Source of the DNA: Pegea sp. RAD2-039 | Lineage: Eukaryota; Chordata; Thaliacea; Salpida; Salpidae | NCBI GenBank assembly: GCA_034620365.1 | Contig: JAQGEQ010000263.1 | Coordinates: forward strand, 310,001 to 374,000 | DNA: 64,000 nt | Direction of reading: 5' to 3' | Part shown: positions 42,205 through 58,860 of the stretch, in pieces | How positions within the stretch are numbered: the stretch's first letter is position 1 | Layout of the letters: each line of letters begins with the position of its first letter | The notes under the pieces: model-generated | Database searches by the model: none | What the model saw: only the letters and a program-made list of their open reading frames with translations | Told to the model about the DNA's origin: nothing | Translations under genes and position numbers: made by a program

Positions 42205-43300
42205 TTATTATAATGAGATATGCCTTATGGTAAGTTTGATTACAATGCGGAACAAAGCTTAAAAGATGTCATAAGTTGAATCAACTTCAAAGTATTTTTA
42301 AACCTACTTCGATCTCAATACAGTGAAAGAAATTTCTTTTATTAGCTTTTGCCAGCTTATCACCATCTGATGATGATGATGATAAAAATGGCAAGTTAGT
42401 TAAATCATTACTAATTGCACAATCACAAAAAGTAGTCTTTACTTGTATCTTCTGATCTTAAAGATTTTGGTAAGGATATAAAATGTTTCTAAACCTCTAG
42501 AAACTTCTAAAAGTAATTTGGCAAGCTTCAAGATGGTACTGAGCTTAAAAACCTACTTAATAAAAGAGGAAATGAAAAAAATTAAATCTAAGTTTATAAT
42601 CTTTTATATGCCGATGTAACCTAAAAGATTTTAAGGCTTAAAGTTGCCCTAAAACATCACTTTAACGGAAACCCGAACTGAAATTCCTTAAAAATTGTAA
42701 ATATCAAAATATCTGCATCTTCAAAACTCCCAAGTCTGAAACATCTGATCCTTCTTTTAATACAAAGATCATAAAACTTCTTTTGATCGATGAAAGATAA
42801 AGCACCTCCAAGGAAAGATGGCGAAAAGACATTTAATCAAATTCATTCAAGAGCTTCTAAGTAAAGATGAAGAAACTTCCGAAGTAAAACAAGAGCTAGA
42901 TAAAAGAATATGAAAACTGTATGCTGTTGGGTGAATGACAGTGGTGACGAAGAAGTCGATCATGAAGCTCATTCTTGTCAAACGCTCCAGCTTATGTAAC
43001 TAACATTTCTATTACCAATCTCTATCTACCTTGCGCAATTAGTTATTGCCGACTATCATTACAGACCGAGTCCAGGCTATCTGATAAAACTTCGAGCCCC
43101 ATGGTCGGTGTCCCTGACTATGATTAGGACTGATTGTGTTGACACTAAAGAAGGTAGTGTTTGCCAACTCTATAAAAGTGGCTTAGAAACTCAACAGGTT
43201 AATATAAATTTAGATTCTCTATTTTCTAAAAACAGTTTTGAAATTATTTGACCTTTTTTAATTTGAAATATAAAACCAGATTTTGTTGCAATTACATCTC
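42205..43300. other. Unassigned, possibly LINE 5' part
   Basis: AT-rich at first; from about 42780 the base composition becomes richer in GC and resembles the LINE that follows (for example around 42940-43160). I cannot read an endonuclease or ORF1 domain with confidence, so the left edge of the LINE is left open. Confidence 0.4.
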
Positions 43301-45263
43301 CCCTTTAACGTCTCAAAATAAATCAATTCAATCTGATACCTGCAATTCAATTTTTCAACAACTAACCCTCTAATTGATTGTAATTATGAACCCACTTATT
43401 CAAAAGGTCGTTTTTTAGATCTCCTATTTTGCAATACTCCAAGACTTAAAAAACTGTTATCAAGCTCAGTTAACTTTTTCTTCTCTTCGACCATTTTGTT
43501 ACTGATTTTATAATTCAGTTTAATTTATTTACAGATGTCTCCAATAGTGATATTATTTATCTTAACTTCTATCAAGTCAATTATAAGCAAGAAACTTGAT
43601 GGTATCATATCTCTACAGTCTTTCTACTATAATTTCATTCAAATTCTAACCAAATCTGTGCATAGCAAAGACAACAATACTACAAAAACTGTTTTTAAAT
43701 TCAAGAAATCAAATGTGATAGATGACTTTAATATCACTGATTCTTATATTTTCACTGGTATTAACAAACTCCTTCTGATCTTGTTAAATTTTGTTTTTTT
43801 TTTATTATCGAACTTGTTGACATGTTATCAATTCTTCATTATTTTCTAGTCATGTATCTTTTCAATGGAAGAGTTCTATCATTATCTAAGTCCATGAGAA
43901 AGGAGATCAAAACTAACAGATCTCTATCACAAGTTACTTTTATTGAATCCTTAAATTGATTATTTCACAGAAAATTGTGACTCATCTTCTTCACAACTTT
44001 CTCAAAATTAGTTTGGACTCTTCATGACTAATGACTCAAAGAACCTCCGGTTACTCAGCCGCTGTTCTATCTCCACTGTTGGTTATGTTTCTCAGCAAAT
44101 TATCTGACAACTAGTATCATTTATACAGGCATTCCCCAGGCTTTTGATCCAGTTTACTTCATATTAGTAGCAACTTCTAGACAATATGTTAACAACCTAA
44201 AAGCAACCATATTCTTATCTCTTTAAATAGGAAACTTTCTGAGGAATAGAAACAACAAATTATCACCAAGAACTCTGTTTCAAGTTTTTTGGGATCTTCA
44301 GCTGAGCTCCCCAAAGTCAGCATTATGGGACAGAGATATTTTATCAGTGACATTGCAGAATCTAAATGATTTTGGAACCTCAATGCTTTTCTCCGACGAT
44401 GCTAAGTTTTTCAGTCTTCTTTAATGTTTACCAAATTATGGCTTTAATTTAGACACTCAAATTGTCTACTGATAAAAGTGTTTCAATAATTAAATACTAA
44501 AACTGTAACCCATTATTATTTATGTTCTACTTAAACAAAAATCACATTTCCTAATGTGGCGTTACTAAGGACTTGGGTAGTTTCATCTCCTGTGACTAAA
44601 ATGGGCTCATCATGTCAAATACCTGGTCAAAATTGGTTCAAATACCACGTATCAAACTCCTAAATTTTTTAAAACCAGAAATATTTGGACACTTTCAAAA
44701 CTTTTTATGATATATTTATATGGTTATTTATATACTTTAGAGTTAAGCTTTTCTGTATGAAGTTCTCACTTATAAAAAAATATTACAAAATAATTTCTCA
44801 CACGTGGCAGACTCGTTTCCAGAAACCGTCTCTCAAATCTTAATATTAAAACTGACTTTTTAAAGCTTTGCCTCTGATCTTGTGTTACTGTTAGAAATTA
44901 TTAATAGTCTTTTTCATCTTAATTTTTATGATTTATTTATAGGCTAAAATCTTTCCTCCTAAAATGTTGTCTTTCAAAATTAACTCAGTTGAAAATTCTA
45001 AGAACACCCAATGACTTTGTTAAAATTGTTTGTGATTTTGTTGACGAGTGAATTATCTTGCTGCCATTTCTTCTTGTTGTCTAACTTTTTTGCATTTCTA
45101 CCTTTGTTGTAGTTATGCCTTTTTATTGCTGCTGATTTATTATATTGCTCGAATCTGGTACTTGAGACTTCTTTATTCAATTTCTTTTCAGTCATTTTGT
45201 TTTATATTTACTATGAGAGCCTTATATATTGTTATCAGCAGCAGCCATACGTCAAATAAATGA
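43300..45263 (+). mobile_element. Decayed non-LTR retrotransposon (LINE) with EN/RT remnants
   Basis: Reads in + order: endonuclease end near 43400 (TYSKGRFLDLLFCNTP), RT region start (CATGAGAAAGGAGATCAAAA, HKKGD-like) near 43895, QAFDPV near 44138 (the 'DFSKAFD' site), then NDFGTSMLFSDDAKFF at about 44362-44412, the RT catalytic 'F.DD' box. The C-terminal part aligns with the 19-kb copy. The 3' end is CAGCAGCCATACGTC followed by AAATAAATGAATAAATA at 45235-45262. There are many stops and frame changes, so the copy is old and inactive. The APE-endonuclease plus RT order suggests a Jockey/CR1-like clade. Confidence 0.8.
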
Positions 45264-45998
45264 ATAAATATTAGCCTAATCGTTTATATAGACTTACATG
45301 AACAGATTATATTTTGAAACAGAATTAAACTATTTCTATACAGCATTATCATTGTGTTTAAAACCGACAAAACTTTATTTTCTTATTCTAAGTTTTGACC
45401 TATATCTTTGTTTGAAATCTATATGTTGGATACCTTATGTCTAATGATTTTAAAAATAAATTAAAGAACTGTTGATTTTTTTATTTAGACAAATTATATC
45501 AGGTAAAATTAAAGAAATAAACGTGTTTAAAGATCGTAGGAAACATTAAAAAATGTTTGGCGCTTTTTTTCATTTTCTTATATCGTCCGGGATTGTATCG
45601 TTGTGAAAATAAGTTGGGAAAAATTATAAGAACTCTTTTAACAATATACTTAACTTGTGGTGCACGTTAGAGAAAAAAGTTAAATTAAAAAAATTAAATT
45701 TAAAAAAATGCAGTTAATTCAAATTTTATTTACTTTTTTACAATATATTATAATTTTGTAATAAATAAATTTTAAGAAATATTTTTTTTCTGCAGAAAAA
45801 ATTTTGATAATAATTTAATATCATTTTAAAATACTTTTCTAGTTTAGTTATTTCATAATTTTTAAAAAAATGTTGTAAAAAATTTTGATTTCTTTTAATT
45901 TAAGTTATTTTTTATTATTATATAACTTTTATATAAGCAGAAATTTAGTTGAAATTTTGATTTTCTTTTTTTAGCTGATTTAGTATCTTGTTTTCGAA
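45264..45998. promoter_or_regulatory. Upstream region of SPT16
   Basis: AT-rich 735 nt between the LINE end and the SPT16 start codon; the promoter and 5' UTR must lie here. A TTTTTTTAG acceptor-like site near 45974 suggests a spliced 5' UTR. No specific promoter motif recognised. Confidence 0.35.
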
Positions 45999-51419
<5,421 letters not shown>

Positions 51420-52319
51420 TTACAAAAAGGCATATTTTAAATGGATCTTTTCATTTGCATAAAAAGTCTTCATTAATTCAGAATTTAAAACTTTCATCTC
51501 GTGTTCTCTATCCATTGACACAGAAAACTCATCTGCAAATTCCTCATCAGTAAATCCATCAGAATGTTGATCACATATATACCCAGGATGAACCATGAAT
51601 TCACAAGTTGTAAATTTACTAAAAATATCTTTCAAAATCAGTTGCAAGCTAGTTACATCCATTAACTGACCCATAAAATTCATACCAATGAAACAATCAC
51701 AAATAGAAATACCAGCAGAGATGAAAACCTCTTTAGATTTCAACGCCAAATCATCAATCAATTGATGAAACTTAATTCTTGCTTCACAATGAGTAGGTTT
51801 ACAACCTTTATATTCAAGAGGCACACGAGTAAACTTTATTTTATTTTCAGCTAAAGTTTCAGCAAAAACTTTAGAAACTTTTGGATGGATATGAACATGT
51901 TGATGACCATCAACCCTATAAGGTAAACTTCCAACAAGTCTTTGGAACTTTTCTAACTGACAAATCAGTTCTATTTTCACATGTTCAGAAACTATATTTT
52001 TGTTTTCCCAAAAACCTTGCTTTCCAAGAAATTTTCCTTCTTTGGAAACTAATGAAGAAATGTTATCTGGATTACTAACTGGAAAGCCTTCGGTAAGATT
52101 AAAATGTAAACCTGAAATTATTTCATGATCTTTTATAAGTTTTGCACCTGATTCTGTATGTTTACAATTAACTAAAAATGAAATACAAGAAATACTTTTG
52201 TTCAGATAAGACTCTAAAATTCCTTTATTTTTTTTAAATCCATATCCAAAGTCATCAGCAACAATAATTAAAGACTTACATTTCTGCTCTTCTTGATTTT
52301 CGTTCAACTTACAATTCAT
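51420..52319 (-). CDS. YDJC: YdjC-like carbohydrate deacetylase, intronless
   Basis: One uninterrupted frame of 299 aa (human YDJC is about 323 aa). Motifs of the YdjC/ChbG family: LIIVADDFGYG near residue 18 with the catalytic/metal aspartates, the SGLHFNLTEG metal-histidine site at about 89-98, the VDGHQHVHIHP histidine cluster at about 136-146, and MVHPGY at about 238-243. These proteins are TIM-barrel enzymes that remove acetyl groups from amino-sugar units such as N-acetylglucosamine in chitobiose-type oligosaccharides; the animal substrate is not settled. No signal peptide is visible, so a cytosolic place is likely. Like the STRAD-like gene it lacks introns. It diverges from V-ATPase d, about 2.1 kb away, and converges on SPT16. 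The Met chosen is the first one after an in-frame stop region; MNCKLNENQ precedes the conserved start. Confidence 0.92.
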   Translation of the reverse strand: MNCKLNENQEEQKCKSLIIVADDFGYGFKKNKGILESYLNKSISCISFLVNCKHTESGAKLIKDHEIISGLHFNLTEGFPVSNPDNISSLVSKEGKFLGKQGFWENKNIVSEHVKIELICQLEKFQRLVGSLPYRVDGHQHVHIHPKVSKVFAETLAENKIKFTRVPLEYKGCKPTHCEARIKFHQLIDDLALKSKEVFISAGISICDCFIGMNFMGQLMDVTSLQLILKDIFSKFTTCEFMVHPGYICDQHSDGFTDEEFADEFSVSMDREHEMKVLNSELMKTFYANEKIHLKYAFL

Positions 52320-54451
52320 AGCTTTTTAATATTTTTAGAAATAGTAAAACTGAACAACTATTAACTGTAAGTGACTAAGTACATGCATTCAGCTTTGCGT
52401 TTGAAAGTGAAGTGAATTGCCAGTTGTTTGGGAGTTCCCCTAGGGTAAAATAATTTTTGTTATTGTTTTCAAAAAATGTTTTAAACTTACAAAAATTACC
52501 AAAAATTGATTTGGCTAATTTACTAAAGTTTTAGAAATTAATTAGGATTAAAAAGAATTTTTATTATTATCTTAAATTATGAATAAGTTGAGATTTTAGA
52601 GTTGCCTATTTAATAAATAAAATTAGTCAGTACCTGACAGCAACATGCTAGCAATGATATAAAAATCATTCATAGCATAGCACATTTTGTAAGCAGTTAC
52701 GATTATTTAGAGGTCATCTTTACTTAGTTAGTTCATTATTGTGATAAGAAATTCTGTTTTGCTTAAATTTATTTGTTTATTTTTACAAATACTGCTTTCT
52801 AAAAAAACAGAAAAAAAATAAAAAACATTTTCAAGTATAAAAATAAATTGCGAATTCTTGATTTATGGCTTATCAGAAAGAAGTTTTTTGTTACACCATT
52901 TTTTCATCAATTAATTTTTAAGTTATGTTAAATCATAATGTTTTATCGATTAAAAGAGCTTTGTATAATTTATCATATAAAAATACATATAAGTATTTGA
53001 TAGTTAAATACCGATATATTAATAAATAAAAATATATCGAAGTTAATTAAGCTCTGTTTCTACATCGCCTTGAAGTTATTTTAATCAAGATAATTGTCTC
53101 ACTGAAAGATTTGTTGTTCAATCTCTTAGGGAAAGTGTTTCTTAAGCTTAACATTTAGAGATTGAAGCAGACTAAGAGTTTATCTAACATATTAATTTTG
53201 TAAACCTGTAATCGTTTTCTAACTATCAACAGTATAAAAGTAACAGCATAAAAATAGGCTAATTAAATTTAATTCCAAGTATTTTATTTTTGGTAGAAAC
53301 AATAAACCCGAAAAATAACTTGGATTTCAAATATCACCGAAAATTGATAAGTAAAGCTCAATATATAGCAAAATACTTTTATAAAATATATTTGCTATTG
53401 CCTAAATAGCTCTATGGTTTTAGGTTATATCAATAAAGTTAAAAAATATATTTTTATTTTTTAAAATTACTTAAAAACTGTTTGTCATTCACTTTGTTTA
53501 TATTACTTCATTTTGTTTTTACTTAACATAATCGATGAAATTATTTTAAGTCTTATATTAAAATATAACATAAACTTTATGTTAAAGTCCATTTTAGACG
53601 TATTGTTTTATTTAGTCTTATGATGTTTACTGAAAGGGTTGACATTGAGTCCATCAGATGTTAACTTCATAACCAGCTCTATCATATATTTAATAATTTC
53701 TTATAACTTAAAATAATTTTTTTTTAAATCTCTACTATTAGTAGCAAATATTATTTAAAAGTTCGAGGTATTTAGCTCTTATTAATTTGTTTAGATCAGT
53801 TTACAAAATGCTTCTTTTAATAATAATTTGATAAAATTTATACTTTATTATAATTAATTTTAATTTGAGTTTTTAATTTTTGACTTTTAAATGAATACTT
53901 TGAATCTTTTTTTATATTTATAATTTTACTTGTATTTTTTAAAAGCATCAATGTTATAAAAATAGATTATACTTTCATAATATATATATATCTTCTTATT
54001 TTTTAATTACATTATGATTTAATTTAAAATTCTTTATTATCTTTAGTTTATAAGCATTCACAACTTAAACTATCTGTTAAATATTTTTATAAATTTAAAA
54101 TCATTTAAAATTATATAGTTATAAAACTTTTTTAAATCTTTTTATTGAGTTTAATAAGTTTTTTTTATCTTAGAGAATTTAGATTTGGTTTTAGCTTATC
54201 AAAGGCTTTTATTCATTCAAATAATTGTATTTATATAAACATAAAAAACTTTTTTTAGAATAACTCCAAAAAACTGATCTACTAACTTTTGTATTTAATC
54301 ATAAAAATATAAAAAGATTTTCTTTTATTAATATAATTTAATGAGATAAAAGTTGATTTTAAAAACAAATTTAAAAAAAACATTTTAAAAAATTTATATC
54401 CAGATAAATGTTCTGACTTTCAAAATTATGTTTTTTAGGTAATAGTTTAAA
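52320..54451. promoter_or_regulatory. Spacer between divergent YDJC and V-ATPase d
   Basis: 2.1 kb of AT-rich DNA. A slightly GC-richer patch at about 52375-52445 close to YDJC may be its core promoter. TTTTTTAG just before the V-ATPase start (about 54432-54439) could be a 5' UTR acceptor. No gene or repeat recognised. Confidence 0.35.
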
Positions 54452-56510
54452 ATGGGGTTATTTGACTTTATAGAAGTTTATTTTAATGTTGATAATGGTT
54501 TTTTGGAAGGACTCACTAGAGGTCTTAAGAATGGTATTTTAACAAGAGAAGATTATAAGCATCTTACTCAATGTGATACACTAGAAGGTGATTTACTTAT
54601 TTTGTTATTTCTTATTTACATATTCAATATTTTTTAAAGTTGGCTAATTGAATAATTGAAAGACAATAAGATTTTTTATAGTTTAAAACCAGCCAAAGTA
54701 AAAACTTGCAAAATAATTTATTAAACTTTAAGTATTTATATAAACATTAAACTTGTTTATCAAAAGTTTCAAAGTTTAATAATTTTTTAGATTTGAAGTT
54801 GCACTTACAAAGTACAACTTATGGTAACTTTCTAGCAAATGAGCCTTCTCCCTTATCTGTAAGTGTAATTGATGATAAACTTCGTGAGAAACTGGTACAT
54901 GAGTTTCATTTCATTCGGAATCATGCATATAAGGAGTTAGCAACATTCTTGGATTATGTCAAGTAAATATCAGAAATATTCAAAAAGTTTTTGATGACCT
55001 TTCATCTATTATAAACTTTGAATTATTTGTAGGTATAGCTACATGATAGATAACATCATTCTTTTGATTACTGGAACTTTACACCAGAAACAGCTTTCTG
55101 AATTGCTTCCCAAATGCCACCCACTTGGAATATTTGATCAAATGGAAACAGTTACAATTGCTAATTCAACAGCCGATTTGTACAACGCTATTTTGGTTGA
55201 TTCACCCTTGGGTCAGTTTATACCTCAAATTGTAGTTTAAAAATTCATTAAATATATTTCTTTGATTGACTTTAAACCTCTAAACACTGTTTACAAGATA
55301 TTTAACCTCCACTGTTTTTTGTAGCTGACTTTTTTCAAGAATGTGTTTCTGAAGAAGATTTGAACGAAGTTAACATTGAAGTGATTCGTAACACTTTGTA
55401 CAAAGCTTACTTGGAATCTTTTTATGATTGGTGTGAAAGTATTGGTGGTTCTACTGCTGAAGTTATGTGTGAAATTCTAGCAGTAAGTCCAATAGTTTTT
55501 ATATCGAATCTCTTCAAATAAGTTCTATGTTCCCAAACTATCAAGTATATAAGTTAAATCTAATCTCTTCAAATGTGTTTCTGCTAATTCATCAAATTAT
55601 TATAAAACCAAAATCACCTGAGTTAACAAAAATTGTAAAAGTTACTTCAACTAATTTAAAAGAACCAATTAGACGATGTTGAAACCATAATGACATTCAG
55701 ATTTGAGCAGATTATTTTGTGTGGGTTTCTCAATGTTATGTATTTCTAAACTAACAGAAACAAACTTTTAATAATTACAAACACTATCAACAGTTTGAAG
55801 CAGATAGACGTTCATTTATCATCACCATCAATTCATTTGGTACTGAGCTTTCTAAGGATGATAGAGCTAAATTGTATCCACGTCGAGGCAAACTATTCCC
55901 TGATGGATTGGTGGATTTAGCTCGAGCAGATGATTTTGATGCGGTGAAGAGAGTTGCTGAGCATTACCCTGTAAGAGTTTGTTTCTAACCTCTGCAAGGA
56001 TGTTTTTATTACACTTTTTGTTTTGTAAATATCTAAAGTTTATTAAGGTCTAAATATTTGTTTTTTAATTTAAAGCAAACTAGTTGAACTTGCGCAAGTC
56101 TGAAAATAAACATTTTGAGTTTTTTTTAACTTGGAATTTGTCAATGACGTTCTGAAACTCATCACTAAAACAACTTTTAAAAACAATTTTCTCAATAAAA
56201 TTTCTATTTTTCAAGGAGTATCAATGTTTGTTTGATTCATCTGGAATTGGAATTGGTGAGAAGACACTAGAAGATAAATTCTTTGAATATGAAGTAAGTA
56301 TCTTTGCATTTCCAATCAAAAATATTTCAACTTTCTTAAACTGAACAGGTCAATCTGAACGTCTACAGCTTTTTACAACAGTTTCAATACGGGGCTTTTT
56401 ATTCGTTTGTAAAACTTCGTGAACAGGAATGTCGGAATATCATTTGGATTTCTGAATGCATTGCTCAAAGACATCGTAGCAAAATCGACAGCTACATTCC
56501 AATCTTTTAA
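54452..56510 (+). CDS. ATP6V0D1: V-type proton ATPase subunit d
   Basis: Seven exons: 54452-54587, 54791-54962, 55033-55211, 55325-55482, 55794-55970, 56216-56293, 56349-56510; 353 aa, near the 351 aa of human ATP6V0D1, phases all consistent. It lacks membrane segments and is mostly helical. Family landmarks: [131 protein letters not shown] and the C-terminal [20 protein letters not shown]. Subunit d sits on top of the c-ring of the V0 sector and couples it to the central stalk of V1, so the pump can acidify lysosomes, endosomes and Golgi. Lengths and motifs are conventional, so this is probably the ubiquitous d subunit. Confidence 0.97.
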
Positions 56511-56536
56511 CTAAATTCATATTTTTGTGCTACTAT

Positions 56537-56542
56537 AATAAA
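56537..56542 (+). terminator. Poly(A) signal of V-ATPase d
   Basis: AATAAA 27 nt after the stop codon. A very short 3' UTR. Confidence 0.45.
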
Positions 56543-57170
56543 ATTTCGGTTATCATTTTCAATGTTTTCAGGGATTTAATTAATCAAAGTCTTTTCATTC
56601 TGTTCTTGTAATAAGCTTTCTTCATATTCCGTTTTTCAGTTTTATTCTAGTTGGATAATTTAGTCGTTTATGTCTAAAAGTTTTGATAATATTGTGCAAT
56701 ATACTCTTTAAAAGTTGCATGTTTAGTTGTATCTAGCTTATATGGTTGTCGAACTCATTAAACTATCTCTCTATACTTTCTTTTAATTTATTAAAGTATT
56801 TGGTCAACTTCAATTTAGTTTGTTGTAAAAATTTTCAGGTTTAAAGATAAGATTTTTTTTTACTTTCTTAGGAATATAAAGAAATTATTTTTAAATCAAT
56901 TTTTTGTTTGAAGAAACTAATTTTTAATCTTTCAGTAAATATGTTTGATTCATAAAAAAGCTCTCTATATTCAAATGAAATTTATTTTGGGTGAATAAAG
57001 GTTTTCAAATGTTTAGAAGAAATATCAGGTAACCACATAATCAACCTTCAGTAGTTTGACCTTTAGCGGTTTTCAAACCACATTTCTATCTAGAAGGTGT
57101 TTGAAGGTGCAAACTTTTTACAGTAAAAAATGTCATAATAACTTTGATGGTAACAAATTACTCATATAAT
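56543..57170. other. Intergenic, nothing recognised
   Basis: AT-rich DNA between V-ATPase d and the long SINE. Confidence 0.5.
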
Positions 57171-57171
57171 A

Positions 57172-57551
57172 TCTGTGTGGCGAAGTGGTTACCATATCTG
57201 CCTACCAATAAGGTAGTTCCGGGTTCGAACCCAGCTGGACACATTAATGACCAGGAAAAGTTCATAAAAACCCGGGTAGAAGGGCCCTGTGAGTCTGATT
57301 AATAACATTTCTAAGAGATGCAAAACTCCGAATTTGAAGCCAGAGTTGGAGCCTCGTAGGCAGTTAGTCAATGTACTCAGTGTCGTTTTGGTAATTCCTA
57401 CGACGCTAGCTAGGCACAACTGCATCAATCCTTCTGTTCCGCTGCATACCTTGTTGACGTGGAGAGTGGAATCATGCTGCATGGGCAACAACTGGATCTC
57501 CATAACTTCTGGCATATATATGCATGACCATTCTTGGCCCAAGCAGGCAAA
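57172..57551 (+). mobile_element. Long tRNA-derived SINE
   Basis: The best-preserved SINE of the window, about 380 bp. Head: GTGGCGAAGTGGTTACC (A box), CCGGGTTCGAACCCAGC (B box, 57220-57233), CTGGACACATTA. Body: AGGAAAAGTTCATAAAAACC-CGGGTAGAAGGGCCCTG, then CGTAGGCAGTTAGTCAATGT and GCTGCATACCTTGTTGACGT, all matched in reverse at 41.83-42.19 kb. Tail: GACCATTCTTGGCCC then AAGCAGG, the stem-loop also seen at 20.28 kb. Open frames on both strands inside it are not genes. Confidence 0.88.
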
Positions 57552-58020
57552 AGAAGAATGTGGAGTTGGGAAGGGATTTAGGGAATGGGTAGCTTCTCAG
57601 GGCCTCGATCCACATCATCTCTTTGTCGGCAATTTCTGATAGTCGAACCGCAGGGGGCTGAATTCAGGGATTGTAGCAAGTCTTTCTTAGTTAGAGATCT
57701 GTACGTCTACGGATGTAGATATAAACCTAAAACAATCTGATATATCTGAAGGCAACAGTATTCACGAAGCTTCGAACAGCTGGAATACTAGACTCTATTC
57801 TAACTTTATTCCTAAGTTACTTCCTAGACATTATTATGATCACGAAGTTATGGCGGAAGATTCTGTGATTCGTTTGTCAATTTACAGGCTCTTTTATTTG
57901 GGTAGCAGATAAAACTCTCTTATCTTTATTCAACATTCACCATTTCTTAATCATTTTGAAATGTCAGATTTTCTTGCTAAGGACCGCGAGTTTTTTAAGG
58001 ATGCCCCCGAAATGCTGGTA
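57552..58020. other. Unexplained GC-richer patch with possible coding exon
   Basis: Directly after the SINE the sequence stays clearly GC-richer than its surroundings up to about 58020. One + frame is nearly open from 57722 to 58040. ATG at 57961 begins MSDFLAKDREFFKDAPEML and reaches a GTAACA donor at 58018, so this could be a first coding exon; I find no matching downstream exons. It may also be an unknown decayed element next to the SINE. Confidence 0.35.
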
Positions 58021-58479
58021 ACAGTAAAAATCGTATTTAGATGATTTTCACCTCTAGTTTTTAATACTATAAATCAAGAAATGACCTTTAACATACATTT
58101 TCACAAACGAATTTCAATTGCCTATCATAAAATTTAACTGACAACCAAAATTTCTTTAACAAAAATATTTCTGATTGATAAAAATCTATTTTGAAATTAT
58201 GAAATTTTACTACTGCCTACAATTGTCTTCTACCAGTATTATCTTAACTTCTTAAATCAAATTTTTTCGTTATTTCACCAAGGAGCACACGCGGCTGTCA
58301 AGGTTGCGTTTGAACAACCTTAAACTTGGTCAATGAGTTATTTTCAATTTCTCAACTAATTTAGAGATTATTCTTTTTCTATATTTTCTTTAAGCTCAAT
58401 TTTTTTTTTAACTTTTATGAAGTTACAAGTTACAAATAAAAGAAATAAAGATAAATATTCTAAAAATTAGTTGATAATA

Positions 58480-58860
58480 CGAATAAGTAGAATGACTGCT
58501 AATCCAGTGTGCTTTGACACGTGGGTTGCAATCCCACTTTTCCAATTGGTTAATAAATCGTGCTTTACATCAGAACCCCTCGTCATCAAAGATACGGCAT
58601 ATCACGCATTACATCACAAACTAACAAAGTATCTTCTCTAAATCTGGGTATTTAGTCTCACTACCTTGTAATTGTTTCAGGAGAAGCAAGGGCTATAGAA
58701 GTAAACTCAGACAGAACCTACAATCTGTTGACTTTAATGTAACCCAGTCTACTAGGCCGTTCCAGCCAATCTAAAGAGTAGTAAAAGTAGTCTTGTCTAC
58801 TTTCCACTATAACCAAAGCGCATGCGCAGGCAGGAATAAAGTATGACTTTCCATTTACTG
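58480..58860 (+). repeat. Possible second SINE type or unknown repeat
   Basis: A GC-richer island. CTGCTAATCCAGTGTGCTTT and GTGGGTTGCAATCCCACTT resemble the A-box and B-box halves of a tRNA-like head. The following 300 bp (AGAACCCCTCGTCATCAAAG, CAGTCTACTAGGCCGTTCCA, AGCGCATGCGCAGGCAGGAA) has no other copy in this window, so it is unconfirmed. Confidence 0.4.

Noticed and set aside
43535-43849. 104-codon + frame as a gene
   Set aside because: Lies between the endonuclease end and the RT start of the decayed LINE and is AT-rich without domain resemblance.
45048-45263. 71-codon + frame and its antisense partner as genes
   Set aside because: Both fall in the 3' end of the LINE that terminates at 45262.
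57176-57240. tRNA gene candidate with A and B boxes
   Set aside because: The acceptor stem does not close and the sequence continues into a repeat body found at 42.1 kb in reverse, so it is a SINE head. The same holds for the heads at 5728 and 27798.
57189-57542. 117-codon open frame on the minus strand (and 116 codons on +)
   Set aside because: Both lie wholly inside the long SINE and correspond to the frame seen in the other copy at 41986-42198; shared sequence comes from the repeat.
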